Assembly (NCBI GenBank): GCA_028274885.1
Contig: JAQCMX010000113.1
Coordinates: 1 to 8,758, forward strand
Source of the DNA: Haloarculaceae archaeon
GTDB lineage: Archaea; Halobacteriota; Halobacteria; Halobacteriales; Haloarculaceae
DNA length: 8,758 nt
Direction: 5' to 3'
Positions 1-6,948 of the stretch are shown here, one piece after another (positions within the stretch are counted from its first letter, which is position 1; each line of letters starts with the position of its first letter). A program made the translations under genes and the position numbers. The notes under the pieces were generated by a model, which worked only from the letters and a program-made list of their open reading frames with translations, was not told the DNA's origin and searched no databases.

Positions 1-597
1 CTCTTCGATCCCGTGAAGCAAGACAGCGTGGGGAGTCGGTTTGACCACCCGGAGTGCAACGAGCGGTGACTCGCCGCGGGTGACGTTCGTGAACACGAGT
101 GCTCGGTTCGTGCTCTCACCGTAGAGGTCATAAAATTCGTCGCTCGAGAGCCGGCGGATAGCCTGAATACTGTCGATGACCGTATGGCCCGCAACTGTAT
201 CCCTGTTCCCACGCACGAGTTCTGTGGCTCCAACTGCCTCGTAGTACCGCTCCAGTGGGATGTTCGCAGCGTACTCCCGGAGGTCGTGGACAACCTCGCT
301 GTCAAACCCCGCCGAGAGCACGCGTGAGAACTGTCGGATGTGCTCGCCCCCGTGCTGTTCGTCGATGTCGAGCAACGCCCCAACTGTCCGTTGCACGAAA
401 CCGATCCCCGGATTCCCCCGACGTCCGTTCTCGTAGTCCGACACCACCGAGGGCGAGACCTGGAGGGCTTCGGCCAGATCCGTCTGGGCGATTTCGAAGT
501 CGGTGCGCCACTTGCGTAGGGTCGCACCTGGATCCCCGCTGAGGGTTATCTCTCCGGCAATCTTTTCAGCTAACTGTTCCCGCGGCTTCTGTGTCAT
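1..597 (-). CDS. XRE-family HTH transcriptional regulator (COG1709-like), C-terminus cut off by window edge
   Basis: The frame is open from an ATG at 597-595 to the left edge (199 codons, no stop), so the C-terminus lies outside the window. The N-terminus begins MTQKPREQLAEKIAGEITLS. Residues about 24-78 form a Cro/CI-type helix-turn-helix: LRKWR, then QTDLAEALQVSPSVVSDYEN, with the usual recognition-helix pattern. After it comes a conserved-looking region with VRGNRDTVAGHTVIDSIQAI (about 125-147) and STNRALVFTNVTRGESPLVALRV. From memory this arrangement matches the widespread haloarchaeal COG1709 predicted regulators, whose C-terminal part is not a known ligand domain to me. Target genes are unknown. 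The promoter side holds a TATA-like box and, just upstream of it, one arm of the 77-bp inverted-repeat element, which could be an operator. Family confidence is high; function beyond DNA binding is inference. Confidence 0.88.
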   Translation of the reverse strand, partial: MTQKPREQLAEKIAGEITLSGDPGATLRKWRTDFEIAQTDLAEALQVSPSVVSDYENGRRGNPGIGFVQRTVGALLDIDEQHGGEHIRQFSRVLSAGFDSEVVHDLREYAANIPLERYYEAVGATELVRGNRDTVAGHTVIDSIQAIRRLSSDEFYDLYGESTNRALVFTNVTRGESPLVALRVVKPTPHAVLLHGIEE

Positions 598-622
598 GTG
601 TGCACGCGACTCTAGTACCGGA

Positions 623-632
623 CAAAAATATG
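623..632 (-). promoter_or_regulatory. TATA-like box for the XRE regulator gene
   Basis: On the minus strand this reads catatttttg, an A/T-rich run in a GC-rich setting, centred about 30 bases before the ATG at 597. That spacing fits a transcript starting at or within a few bases of the start codon, as is common in haloarchaea. No Shine-Dalgarno-like sequence is seen between the box and the ATG. The left arm of the 77-bp element (636-649) lies immediately upstream of it. Confidence 0.45.
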
Positions 633-635
633 TTG

Positions 636-712
636 ATACTATTGGCTGTGCGTGTTTCAATGATTTCGCCACCACGCGGCGAATATCGTGGATCGGTTAC
701 AGCCAACAGTAT
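636..712. repeat. 77-bp inverted-repeat element, copy A
   Basis: The ends form a 14-bp inverted repeat with one mismatch: 636-649 (atactattggctgt) against 699-712 (acagccaacagtat). The centre holds a second hairpin, ttcgcc (665-670) and ggcgaa (678-683), around the loop accacgc. A second copy at 6949-7025 aligns without gaps at 51 of 77 positions; the best-kept blocks are the left arm, the centre (tcg-caccacg) and the right arm. No open frame of interest crosses it. It could be a small non-autonomous mobile element with terminal inverted repeats, a paired operator, or a structured RNA. It lies on the promoter side of the XRE gene. Confidence 0.7.
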
Positions 713-740
713 ACGCTTGATCTGACTCCGGTTTGAATCG

Positions 741-907
741 TGAAGTCGTCCCACAGGTCCAGAGGTGGTCGGTGGGACGGGGTGTCCGTCAGCCAGCCCC
801 GGAGTTATAGGGTCGGTTGTAAGTCAGGGACGTGGGACTTTCGGGCAGGGAACGCGACACCCGGGAGTCTCACTGACGAGCCAACCCCCAGGAGTTGGTA
901 GCTGACA
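741..907 (+). other. GC-rich non-coding stretch with several local inverted repeats; possible structured RNA or mobile-element remnant
   Basis: An 8-bp perfect hairpin, cgtcccac (747-754) with gtgggacg (772-779), has a 17-base loop. It is followed by nested pairs gtcagc/gctgac (788-793/902-907), gtcag/ctgac (823-827/873-877) and cggg/cccg (842-845/861-864), and a small hairpin ccaac/gttgg (881-885/894-898). No frame here looks like a haloarchaeal protein. The 3' part vaguely recalls the GC-rich, hairpin-rich tail of IS1341-type tnpB elements, but I see no tnpB coding sequence and cannot confirm that. The strand shown is arbitrary. Confidence 0.2.
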
Positions 908-1052
908 TCTGAAGCACCTGCTTTTCGTGGCCGCGCCGGAAATCACCGCAAAACCACTGTGAGATGGTTGGAGCCTCGAAACCGATCGCAAGTGGGGATG
1001 GCGTCAGACTGCCAGCGATTAGTTGAAACCAATCGATCGTATAAACCCAACA

Positions 1053-1232
1053 ATGGCAGATATAGTTCCACCGGAACGGCGTGCGTGCAAGCGGTGTGGA
1101 CGGATAGACAAATGGGACGACGAGAAGGAGACCTGGGTCGCAGCAGTCGCCGGCGGATCGAAACAACGCGGGCGTCCACACTGCCTGCACGAATGGGACA
1201 TTACAGGTACGTACAATCCGCTATCAGAATAG
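1053..1232 (+). CDS. HEWD-type small zinc-ligand protein, 59 residues
   Basis: From the ATG at 1053 the product is a 59-residue charged protein beginning MADIVPPERRACKRCGR. It has a CxxC pair (Cys12, Cys15), aromatic-flanked charged residues (KWDDEKETW, 20-28), and RPHCLHEWD (41-49), which supplies His43, Cys44 and His46. Cys12, Cys15, Cys44 and one of the His residues could bind one zinc ion. The HEWD signature matches a small conserved haloarchaeal family I know by that name; its function is not known to me. A TTG 30 bases upstream in the same frame would add MKPIDRINPT, but the ATG gives the cleaner start. The gene ends 64 bases from the end of the convergent membrane protein gene. The protein probably stays in the cytoplasm: no signal or membrane segment is seen. 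Confidence 0.82.
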   Translation: MADIVPPERRACKRCGRIDKWDDEKETWVAAVAGGSKQRGRPHCLHEWDITGTYNPLSE

Positions 1233-1264
1233 ATCCGGGGTTCCCGCGGCTACCACCCTCATAT

Positions 1265-1275
1265 CGGCGACGCCG
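1265..1275. other. Perfect short palindrome between convergent genes
   Basis: cggcgacgccg is a 5+1+5 palindrome in the 64-bp gap between the HEWD gene and the membrane protein gene, which end toward each other. It is flanked by atat and, a little further on, gatat. The one-base loop is too tight for an RNA hairpin unless pairs open, and no U-tract follows on either strand, so calling it a terminator would be a stretch. It could be a protein site or part of the transcript ends. Confidence 0.2.
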
Positions 1276-1296
1276 GGTGATCTGATATCTTAGGTA

Positions 1297-2319
1297 TCAC
1301 GCCTGGGGATAGGGAACCGGACCAGGGTCGAACACACCTGTGGTTGCGAGCAGTGTGATAGCGAGGCTGGTCACGACGATGGAGACGGCTGGTGGATCCA
1401 GATGGGTATCGGCGTGGGCATACAGGACCCGCTGGGCGGCCTCTCCCATGACAGCTCCCAGGAGTCCGAATCCACCGGCCACGACCACGGCGACTGCGGG
1501 TTCGGCATCAACAGCGACCGCGGCGATCCCTGCGGGAAGAGCCATGTGGTGTGTGATCGGAAACGAGTAGAGGCCGAGCGCAAAGAAAGCAAGGCTCGCA
1601 GCCGCGATCCCGAAGGGTAAAAAAACGCTCCCGGTTTCGACGGCGAGGAATCCGGAGCCGATACCGACCCCGACACCGAGCACTGCGACGTTGCCCCACT
1701 CGTAGTGGTCGGGAAGCCACGGTTCGACGACGTATCGGCCCAGCTTTCCCGGGGCGTTGTCCCGGCGTTCCCAGCGTTCCCCTCGTTCGAACGGCGACAT
1801 ATCAAGCCAGCCGTCACGGGGATAGCCGAGAACTGGGTAGCCAAGCGCGATGCGGTGGAGGAAACCAGAAACGACGACACCGAGCATGATCGGATCGACC
1901 GGGACGCCACCCGCTGCTGACAGCTGGGCGACGAGCACGCCCACAACGCCAAACGCCCCGCCGACCACCAACACGTCCGGTCGACTACCGAGCGGTTGGG
2001 CGATCTGCTTCGCCTGGTGGTACCGGAAGCCGGTATCAAACATCTCCTTGCGCCCCGCGTATGCAGCCGCAGCCACCCCGCCAGCGAAGGCAACGTGCGG
2101 ACCGAACACCGGGCCGAAGCCGACAGTCCCGGCGAGTCCGACTGCATCAATAGCCGCTGAGCTATCGACCCCGGTCGTATCTGGCACCCGGAGAGATTCC
2201 CCGGCCAGGATCGCAAAGCCAGCCAGGCTCAAAGCCGGAACACCCCCGATAGCCGCACCCAGGATACCGCCGGCAAAGCCAGCCAGCAGGAGTTCAGCGC
2301 TCAGTGCTGAAACTACCAC
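1297..2319 (-). CDS. Uncharacterised haloarchaeal polytopic membrane protein, 340 residues
   Basis: I chose the GTG at 2319-2317 because aggggagg (2334-2327 on this strand), a good Shine-Dalgarno match, ends 7 bases before it and because the hydrophobic protein starts there. The same frame stays open upstream to 2592, but that part is Arg-rich, overlaps the end of the DUF368 gene and looks non-coding. The product is Ala/Gly/Val-rich with about 9-10 predicted membrane segments. It includes GPVFGPHVAFAGG (69-81), a central charged loop (SPFERGERWERRDNAPGKLG, then EPWLPDHYEWG) and a His pair in ITHHMALPAG. I recognise the pattern from haloarchaeal hypothetical proteins, possibly the family listed as DUF7973, which I cannot confirm. 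No transport or enzyme motif is evident. It lies 173 bases behind the DUF368 gene on the same strand, so it may share the aglB transcript or have its own promoter. Confidence 0.8.
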   Translation of the reverse strand: MVVSALSAELLLAGFAGGILGAAIGGVPALSLAGFAILAGESLRVPDTTGVDSSAAIDAVGLAGTVGFGPVFGPHVAFAGGVAAAAYAGRKEMFDTGFRYHQAKQIAQPLGSRPDVLVVGGAFGVVGVLVAQLSAAGGVPVDPIMLGVVVSGFLHRIALGYPVLGYPRDGWLDMSPFERGERWERRDNAPGKLGRYVVEPWLPDHYEWGNVAVLGVGVGIGSGFLAVETGSVFLPFGIAAASLAFFALGLYSFPITHHMALPAGIAAVAVDAEPAVAVVVAGGFGLLGAVMGEAAQRVLYAHADTHLDPPAVSIVVTSLAITLLATTGVFDPGPVPYPQA

Positions 2320-2326
2320 TACGTTC

Positions 2327-2334
2327 CCTCCCCT
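2327..2334 (-). promoter_or_regulatory. Shine-Dalgarno site that fixes the GTG start of the membrane protein
   Basis: The minus strand reads aggggagg, containing the GGAGG core complementary to the 3' end of archaeal 16S rRNA, 7 bases before the GTG at 2319. This is one of the few clear ribosome binding sites in the window. It suggests translation from a leadered, possibly polycistronic, mRNA. Confidence 0.55.
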
Positions 2335-2492
2335 GTCCGGTAGTTTGTGTGTGACACATCCGTCTTGCCGGGTCGGCAACACGTTAGTCGCGAGGGCATC
2401 TCGGTTTGGATTCCGAACAGCCACATCATAGTAGTATCGTTGTCTTGTCGATTGGGTTCGGTTCGAACTGTCGGTTCGTCCCGGGACGACCG

Positions 2493-3473
2493 CTAATACT
2501 CGAGATCGGCCGTAACGTGATCTAACACGAATACCACCACGGCCCCAACAGCGCCCGCAGTCACAACTTCGAGGCCGGCGAGGAGTGTCCATTCCTGCGT
2601 GGCATCGAGAACCTCGAGAACCGGAAGCCGGAGAGCACCGATCATAAGACTCACGAGAAAGGCAAGCGTGGCGGCCCGGTGCCGTTCGAGCGCCCAGCGC
2701 ACGAGAAATGTAACCGAAAAGAGACCAACCAGCGCACCAGCCGAGAATGTGAGGACGACCGCCCCTTCGGAGACGAGTGGGTCGGTCACGTTGCCCGAAC
2801 GCAGGTCAACGACCGCGTCGACAAACTCGTTGAGTGTCTCTGTCAGGTGGTCGTACTGGCCGAGCAACAGAAGAATAAACGCCCCGGAAATGCCCGGGAG
2901 TACCATCCCGCCGATGGCGAGCATCCCGGATCCAAACACCACCGGAACAGAACTGGCCGTGGTTCCACCGGCCGAGGCCCCGGCAATGAGAAACGCAACG
3001 CTGAACCCCACCACGGCAGCCACGAGACAGGTCGACTGTGTTCGCCACTGTGGATCCCCGAGGACCAGCGCCGAGGCCCCGATCAGCCCGAAAAAAAACG
3101 CAAACGTCGCGGCAGGGACGGTCGAGAGCGCCGCCTGGACGAACCGCGCGAAGATCACGATCGCGGTCACCATGCCGGTCCCGACCGCGACCAGGAACGG
3201 AACGTCCATCTCGCGAAGTGCCGTTCGGAAGGCATCCCGCCGATCGCGGTTGTACACGTACGGGACGTGAACGAGCACGCGCGGATCGAGTTGGGTCACC
3301 GCCATGATGAGCCGTTCGTAAATCCCCGTAATAAATGCGATCGTCCCGCCGGAAACACCCGGAACTGCATCTGCTGCACCCATCGCCACGCCTTTGAGAT
3401 ACACTACAAGCAAAGCGAAAAACGGTGACTGTTCCGGGTCGCGGGAGTCGTTCGACGAGAACTCGCTGGGCAC
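2493..3473 (-). CDS. DUF368 membrane protein, PopT-like polyprenyl-phosphate translocase family, 326 residues
   Basis: After a short acidic N-terminus, KGVAMGAADAVPGVSGGT (27-44) followed by IAFITGIYERLI is the DUF368 signature. A second, related motif, MVLPGISGAF (190-199), then LLLLGQYDHL, shows the two-repeat layout of the family. The rest is hydrophobic with about 8-9 membrane segments. Bacterial DUF368 proteins (PopT) return undecaprenyl phosphate from the outer to the inner leaflet. By inference this archaeal member handles dolichyl phosphate. The GTG start lies 2 bases after the aglB stop (taactGTG), so the two genes are surely co-transcribed and probably translationally coupled; no separate Shine-Dalgarno site is seen. 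The length is near that of family members I know. Family assignment is very secure; substrate and direction of transport are inference. Confidence 0.93.
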   Translation of the reverse strand: MPSEFSSNDSRDPEQSPFFALLVVYLKGVAMGAADAVPGVSGGTIAFITGIYERLIMAVTQLDPRVLVHVPYVYNRDRRDAFRTALREMDVPFLVAVGTGMVTAIVIFARFVQAALSTVPAATFAFFFGLIGASALVLGDPQWRTQSTCLVAAVVGFSVAFLIAGASAGGTTASSVPVVFGSGMLAIGGMVLPGISGAFILLLLGQYDHLTETLNEFVDAVVDLRSGNVTDPLVSEGAVVLTFSAGALVGLFSVTFLVRWALERHRAATLAFLVSLMIGALRLPVLEVLDATQEWTLLAGLEVVTAGAVGAVVVFVLDHVTADLEY

Positions 3474-3475
3474 AG

Positions 3476-6400
3476 TTACGGTGTCAGTTCCCGGGAACGA
3501 TCAGTGACGAGGGGCGTGCTCGATTCGACGACAGCAGGTTCGATGGCTTCTGTCTGGCCACTTTCGTTATCACCGCCGCTCGTTGCTTCCGCACCCGTCT
3601 CGTTAGTTTCACCGCCGTCACCGTCATCTCCGTTTTCACCATCTTCGAGCACTACCTCCTGTTCGAGTTCGACCGTCGATGCCGTCTCATTTTCGCCGAT
3701 GACCTGCCCCTCGGTCACGTTTACCTGATCGCTGTACCGGACGAGGTCACCGTCGTCGCTGACGAATGTGTTTTCGCTGACGACGGTGTACGGTCCCGTC
3801 GCTCGAACACTCACGTTCGTGTACCCTTCGTCGACGCCCCACTGCTCGTAGCCAGTCGTCGAGTACGGAACCGTGGCCTCGAACTGCCCGTTTTCGTCGG
3901 TTTCGACGCGCTGGAGGTAGCTAAACGGCGCACCGTTTTCCGGCTCCAGTTCGGTCTGGACACGAAGTGTCGTATTTGACGGTCCGGTTCCGGTGATCGT
4001 ACCACCGGAAACACGTTCGAACGTTTTTGTCCACGAGGGGGTGTTGTCGTACAGGAAATTGAAGACATCCTGGTACCGATCGCTTTCCTCCAGCAGCTGC
4101 CGCAGGTCGGTGTTTTGCAGCGTTCGCTGTGCGATTGTCCGGAGATTTCCGGCCGTGGCGGGTATCTCGTTCATTTGAACCAGACGGAACTGTTCGAGCG
4201 CCTCGACTGGTTCGACCGGATTCGATCCGATCCCACCAACCTGGGCCGTCCCACTTTGGTTTGCCGCCTCCCGGGCAGCGGTCATGTTCTCGAACGTCTC
4301 GATGACCGGTCCCTGTGCTGGCGCCGATGTGAACGTCTCCCCGTTCGTGAGTTCCTGTTCACCGCCCTGCCAGTTTAGCACGATCGGTTCGGGATCCTTT
4401 GCGCTTCCATGGTAGTGGTAGAGTCGAGCTGCCATCGAATCGTAGTACGCCTGTTTGTGCCGCACCGTCGCGGTGGCACTCACGAGACCGATCTGCTGGC
4501 TGAGATCAGTGTCGACGATTCTGCTGTAGAAGTCTGATCGGTCTACCTCGTCGACGAACGCAGGCGGGGCAAAGAACTTTCCGCCGATCCCCGACTCCGC
4601 TTCTACCATCAGCCAGTCGATCATCACGTACTGTGTCCTGGCGTTCTCGCTCTCGTCGATGTCCGAAAGCACCGACATGGCCGCTGCTTTGTCCTGTGAG
4701 AGGAGAAACGAGGCGGCATCACCGGCACCCTGCTGGAACGGGTTCGCATTCGGGATCCGTTCACCCTCGACTGTGATCCAGTGGCCGTAGTCCCACCACG
4801 ATAGCACGCCGTACGCGCCCTCCGAGTACTCGAAGTCGTCGGTGTTGGTGTACCCACCGTACAGGTCCATCGCCTCACCCCCAGGGTTTGCGTACTGTCC
4901 CGGTGCAGGGGTGTTTTCCTCCATCCACTGCAAACTGTCGTCCCAGATGGCGGCGTTGCCCGGTTGGCTCAGGTCGTCGCTTCGTTCTATCGGTGTCGGT
5001 GAAATTACGAGCATCGGGACGATGATAACCAGTACAATCACCGCAATCGTCAGGATCTGGTAGGATTCGATGGAAAACTCCTGTTCGGAGGGCTTTATAA
5101 GCGACACGATGACACCCACAAGCGCCGCGTTCAGTGCTCCGATCGGAATCGTCAGATAGTACGCGAACCGGACCTGCGTAAACGCCATTGCGAGGACTGC
5201 CAGGAACCAGACGACGACGAGGAGATGTTCGCCCCGGGGTTCACGATCGATCAGCTGTTTCACCAGCAACACCAGGCCACCCGCGAAGGCCGTGAAGATG
5301 CCGAGTTTGTACGAGTCGACCAGTTCGCTAAACTCCATTGGCGTAATTTCACCCACGGTGACGGCTGATCCGCCTGGTCCGCCGAAAATACCGAACACGC
5401 GGTCCAGTTGATCGAGAAAGTAGCTGAACAGATCCGGCAATAGCAGGGCCATGAGAGCAGCACTGGCTGTGATCGAACCGGCGACAGCACCGGGATAGGC
5501 AACGCGTGACAGGTCAGTCCGCTCGACAACCCGGGAAAGCCAGGCGAGAAAGACGACACCGACTACAACCGCGAGCGCAAGCCCCGGCTGTAGCAGTGAT
5601 CGAGCCGTGGCCGAAACCTCAAGCGACTGGACCGTGCCGAGCTGGAGGATCCCGGCCGTAGCAAGCGAGATGACGCCAACGAACGCCGCGTGTTCGGGAC
5701 TGCGACCGCGAACGTGTTCGACACTCATGTGGATAATAAAAAACAGTCCGAGGATCCCGTAAAGGAACACACCCGGCGGCCACACCCAGATGTACGCAGC
5801 AAGTGCGACGCCGGCAAGCATCGACCACCCAACGGTCCCCCTGAGTGCGCCGATATCCCCGGCAACGATCAGTTCGTAGACGGGCTTTTCCTGCTCGGCA
5901 ACCCGGAGCGCGACCATCACCCCGAGCACGGCAAGCGACATGAAAAGCAGTTCTGCGGAGTGGTGGTCGACGCGTCCTGCGACAGACCATAGGAGGAACC
6001 GATCAGAAGCGAACGCCACAAACGAGACTGTGATCAGACCGCCCATCCGGCCACCGAGTCTGCGTCCGATGACGTACGCGGGAATACAGGCCGCCACGGC
6101 AAACAGCGACGGGGCAACGAGAAATACCTCCCTGATCGTCTCGTCGCTGGGATCTCCCAGTCCAACGAGGAGGGCAAGCAGGGCGATGAGCTGATCGAAC
6201 AGCGTCCCGAACTGTGAGGAGGACGTTCCAAACGGGAAGTACGTGAACGGGTCAAACGGCATCGTCTCCGGGAAATTTCTTACGACGTACGTGGTCGACC
6301 TAAGATGATAGTACGGGTCGTTTCCACTCAGGTACACTTTCCCGTCGATAATGTATGACCCGAAGTTCCGGATGCGGTTCCAAAATGTGAAGATAACTAA

Positions 6401-6493
6401 CAGGAACAGTATCGGGTAGTGGTAGTACTGTGTAAGCGACGACACCACAGCCTCCGATTCCGGATCCTCACTCTCGCCCCGCCTGTTACTCAT
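3476..6493 (-). CDS. aglB: AglB, dolichyl-phosphate-linked glycan:protein oligosaccharyltransferase, 1005 residues
   Basis: This is the single-subunit STT3-type enzyme that transfers a glycan from a dolichol-phosphate carrier to Asn in N-X-S/T sequons on the outer membrane face. Residues about 28-505 form a membrane domain with some 13 helices; 510-1005 are extracellular. Catalytic marks are Asp59 in GNDPYYHLR (first metal-binding motif), GRVDHHSAE (173-181), WWDYGHW (566-572, the sequon-binding motif) and D626-W-L-M629, which fits the DxxM variant of the DK motif. The C-terminal domain carries several N-X-S/T sites (for example NMT, NQS, NTT, NVS, NVT, NET, NES), so it may glycosylate itself. 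It ends in a low-complexity Asp/Glu/Gly tail (about 940-990). I chose the ATG at 6493; a TTG at 6520 in frame would add nine residues but overlaps the likely TATA box. The size is close to that of other haloarchaeal AglB proteins. The DUF368 gene follows 2 bases later. Confidence 0.96.
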   Translation of the reverse strand: MSNRRGESEDPESEAVVSSLTQYYHYPILFLLVIFTFWNRIRNFGSYIIDGKVYLSGNDPYYHLRSTTYVVRNFPETMPFDPFTYFPFGTSSSQFGTLFDQLIALLALLVGLGDPSDETIREVFLVAPSLFAVAACIPAYVIGRRLGGRMGGLITVSFVAFASDRFLLWSVAGRVDHHSAELLFMSLAVLGVMVALRVAEQEKPVYELIVAGDIGALRGTVGWSMLAGVALAAYIWVWPPGVFLYGILGLFFIIHMSVEHVRGRSPEHAAFVGVISLATAGILQLGTVQSLEVSATARSLLQPGLALAVVVGVVFLAWLSRVVERTDLSRVAYPGAVAGSITASAALMALLLPDLFSYFLDQLDRVFGIFGGPGGSAVTVGEITPMEFSELVDSYKLGIFTAFAGGLVLLVKQLIDREPRGEHLLVVVWFLAVLAMAFTQVRFAYYLTIPIGALNAALVGVIVSLIKPSEQEFSIESYQILTIAVIVLVIIVPMLVISPTPIERSDDLSQPGNAAIWDDSLQWMEENTPAPGQYANPGGEAMDLYGGYTNTDDFEYSEGAYGVLSWWDYGHWITVEGERIPNANPFQQGAGDAASFLLSQDKAAAMSVLSDIDESENARTQYVMIDWLMVEAESGIGGKFFAPPAFVDEVDRSDFYSRIVDTDLSQQIGLVSATATVRHKQAYYDSMAARLYHYHGSAKDPEPIVLNWQGGEQELTNGETFTSAPAQGPVIETFENMTAAREAANQSGTAQVGGIGSNPVEPVEALEQFRLVQMNEIPATAGNLRTIAQRTLQNTDLRQLLEESDRYQDVFNFLYDNTPSWTKTFERVSGGTITGTGPSNTTLRVQTELEPENGAPFSYLQRVETDENGQFEATVPYSTTGYEQWGVDEGYTNVSVRATGPYTVVSENTFVSDDGDLVRYSDQVNVTEGQVIGENETASTVELEQEVVLEDGENGDDGDGGETNETGAEATSGGDNESGQTEAIEPAVVESSTPLVTDRSRELTP

Positions 6494-6516
6494 TAGCCGG
6501 TGAGAAAGGCAGTGCG

Positions 6517-6524
6517 TCAATAAG
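6517..6524 (-). promoter_or_regulatory. TATA-like box for the aglB operon
   Basis: On the minus strand the sequence reads cttattga, centred about 27 bases before the ATG at 6493. This fits transcription starting at or very near the start codon. There is no Shine-Dalgarno match in the bases before the ATG, in keeping with a leaderless message. The box also argues against the upstream TTG at 6520 as the start. Confidence 0.45.
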
Positions 6525-6809
6525 CCTTATGTAATCGGTCCGGATATACCGCCGGAAGCAGATCCGTCCTCCCATAGTGATTACGACGGTAGTTTTCGGC
6601 TCCGATCGGGTATCTCGGTTGTTTCACGACCCGAGACAGGCGATGAGTGACACGGTAGCGGGACAGACTCGCAGTAATCGCTATCGGATTGGCTGGAATT
6701 TGTCTCGATTTACCGGCCGGCTGCACACCGGGTTAGCTATGCCGTGGCCGGCAGGTCGTTCGACAGCAGCATCGATACTCCGTGGCAGTGGCTACCGTCA
6801 CCGTAGTAC

Positions 6810-6913
6810 CCGGCTTTTTTATCCTATGGTATACCCGTGGAATGGTCAATTCGATGCCGAGGTTGTGGAGTACGGTACCTGCTGACGCCGTGGATTCGAG
6901 ATAAAAAGGCCGG
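6810..6913. repeat. 104-bp structure bounded by a 14-bp imperfect inverted repeat
   Basis: The left end 6810-6823 (ccggcttttttatc) and the reverse complement of the right end 6900-6913 (gataaaaaggccgg) agree at 13 of 14 bases. Each end pairs a ccggc/ccggcc block with a T-run followed by atc, so each can be read as a TATA-like box pointing inward or as a U-tract. A 20-codon frame with an ATG (6842-6904, MVNSMPRLWSTVPADAVDSR) sits inside, with the left T-run about 24 bases before its ATG. Reading leftward from the DoxX-like gene, the right end gives a T5 tract that could stop its transcript. Candidates are a mini mobile element, paired promoters or a terminator pair. Confidence 0.45.
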
Positions 6914-6948
6914 CGCTTCAGATAACTGCGTGGGGGTGGGCCAATCTC

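Larger units (their letters stand above)
598..1052. other. Intergenic region between the XRE regulator and the HEWD gene
   Basis: These 455 bases separate two divergent genes. They contain the XRE promoter, the 77-bp element copy A, the hairpin-rich stretch 741-907, and a near-exact 11-bp direct repeat at 978-988 and 1025-1035 (gaaaccgatcg and gaaaccaatcg) just before the HEWD gene. Open frames across 870-1190 (minus) and 959-1285 (plus) have compositions unlike the neighbouring acidic proteins and are not called. The HEWD promoter is not obvious: tataaa at 1041-1046 lies only about 10 bases before the ATG, too close for a leaderless start there. Confidence 0.6.

Noticed and set aside
598..1052. 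Possible CRISPR array or tRNA gene
   Set aside because: There is no regularly spaced exact repeat and no cloverleaf or conserved T-loop sequence in either intergenic region.
1371..2431. Other open frames over the membrane protein gene (1371-2216 minus, 1850-2431 plus)
   Set aside because: They are shadows of the 1297-2319 gene, which has the hydrophobic profile and the Shine-Dalgarno site. The alternatives are Ser/Arg/Pro-rich and featureless.
2320..2592. Upstream extension of the membrane protein frame by 91 codons
   Set aside because: The added part is Arg-rich, overlaps the end of the DUF368 gene, and lies before a strong Shine-Dalgarno/GTG start.
2599..3428. Long plus-strand open frames (2599-3270 and 2679-3428) opposite the DUF368 gene
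   Set aside because: They are antisense to a gene with clear DUF368 motifs. Their products are Arg/Pro/Ser-rich without motifs, as expected for antisense frames in GC-rich DNA.
6577..6885. 102-codon plus-strand frame upstream of aglB
   Set aside because: The product is not acidic, has no motif I know and overlaps the 104-bp inverted-repeat structure. Nothing in its codon pattern separates it from chance.
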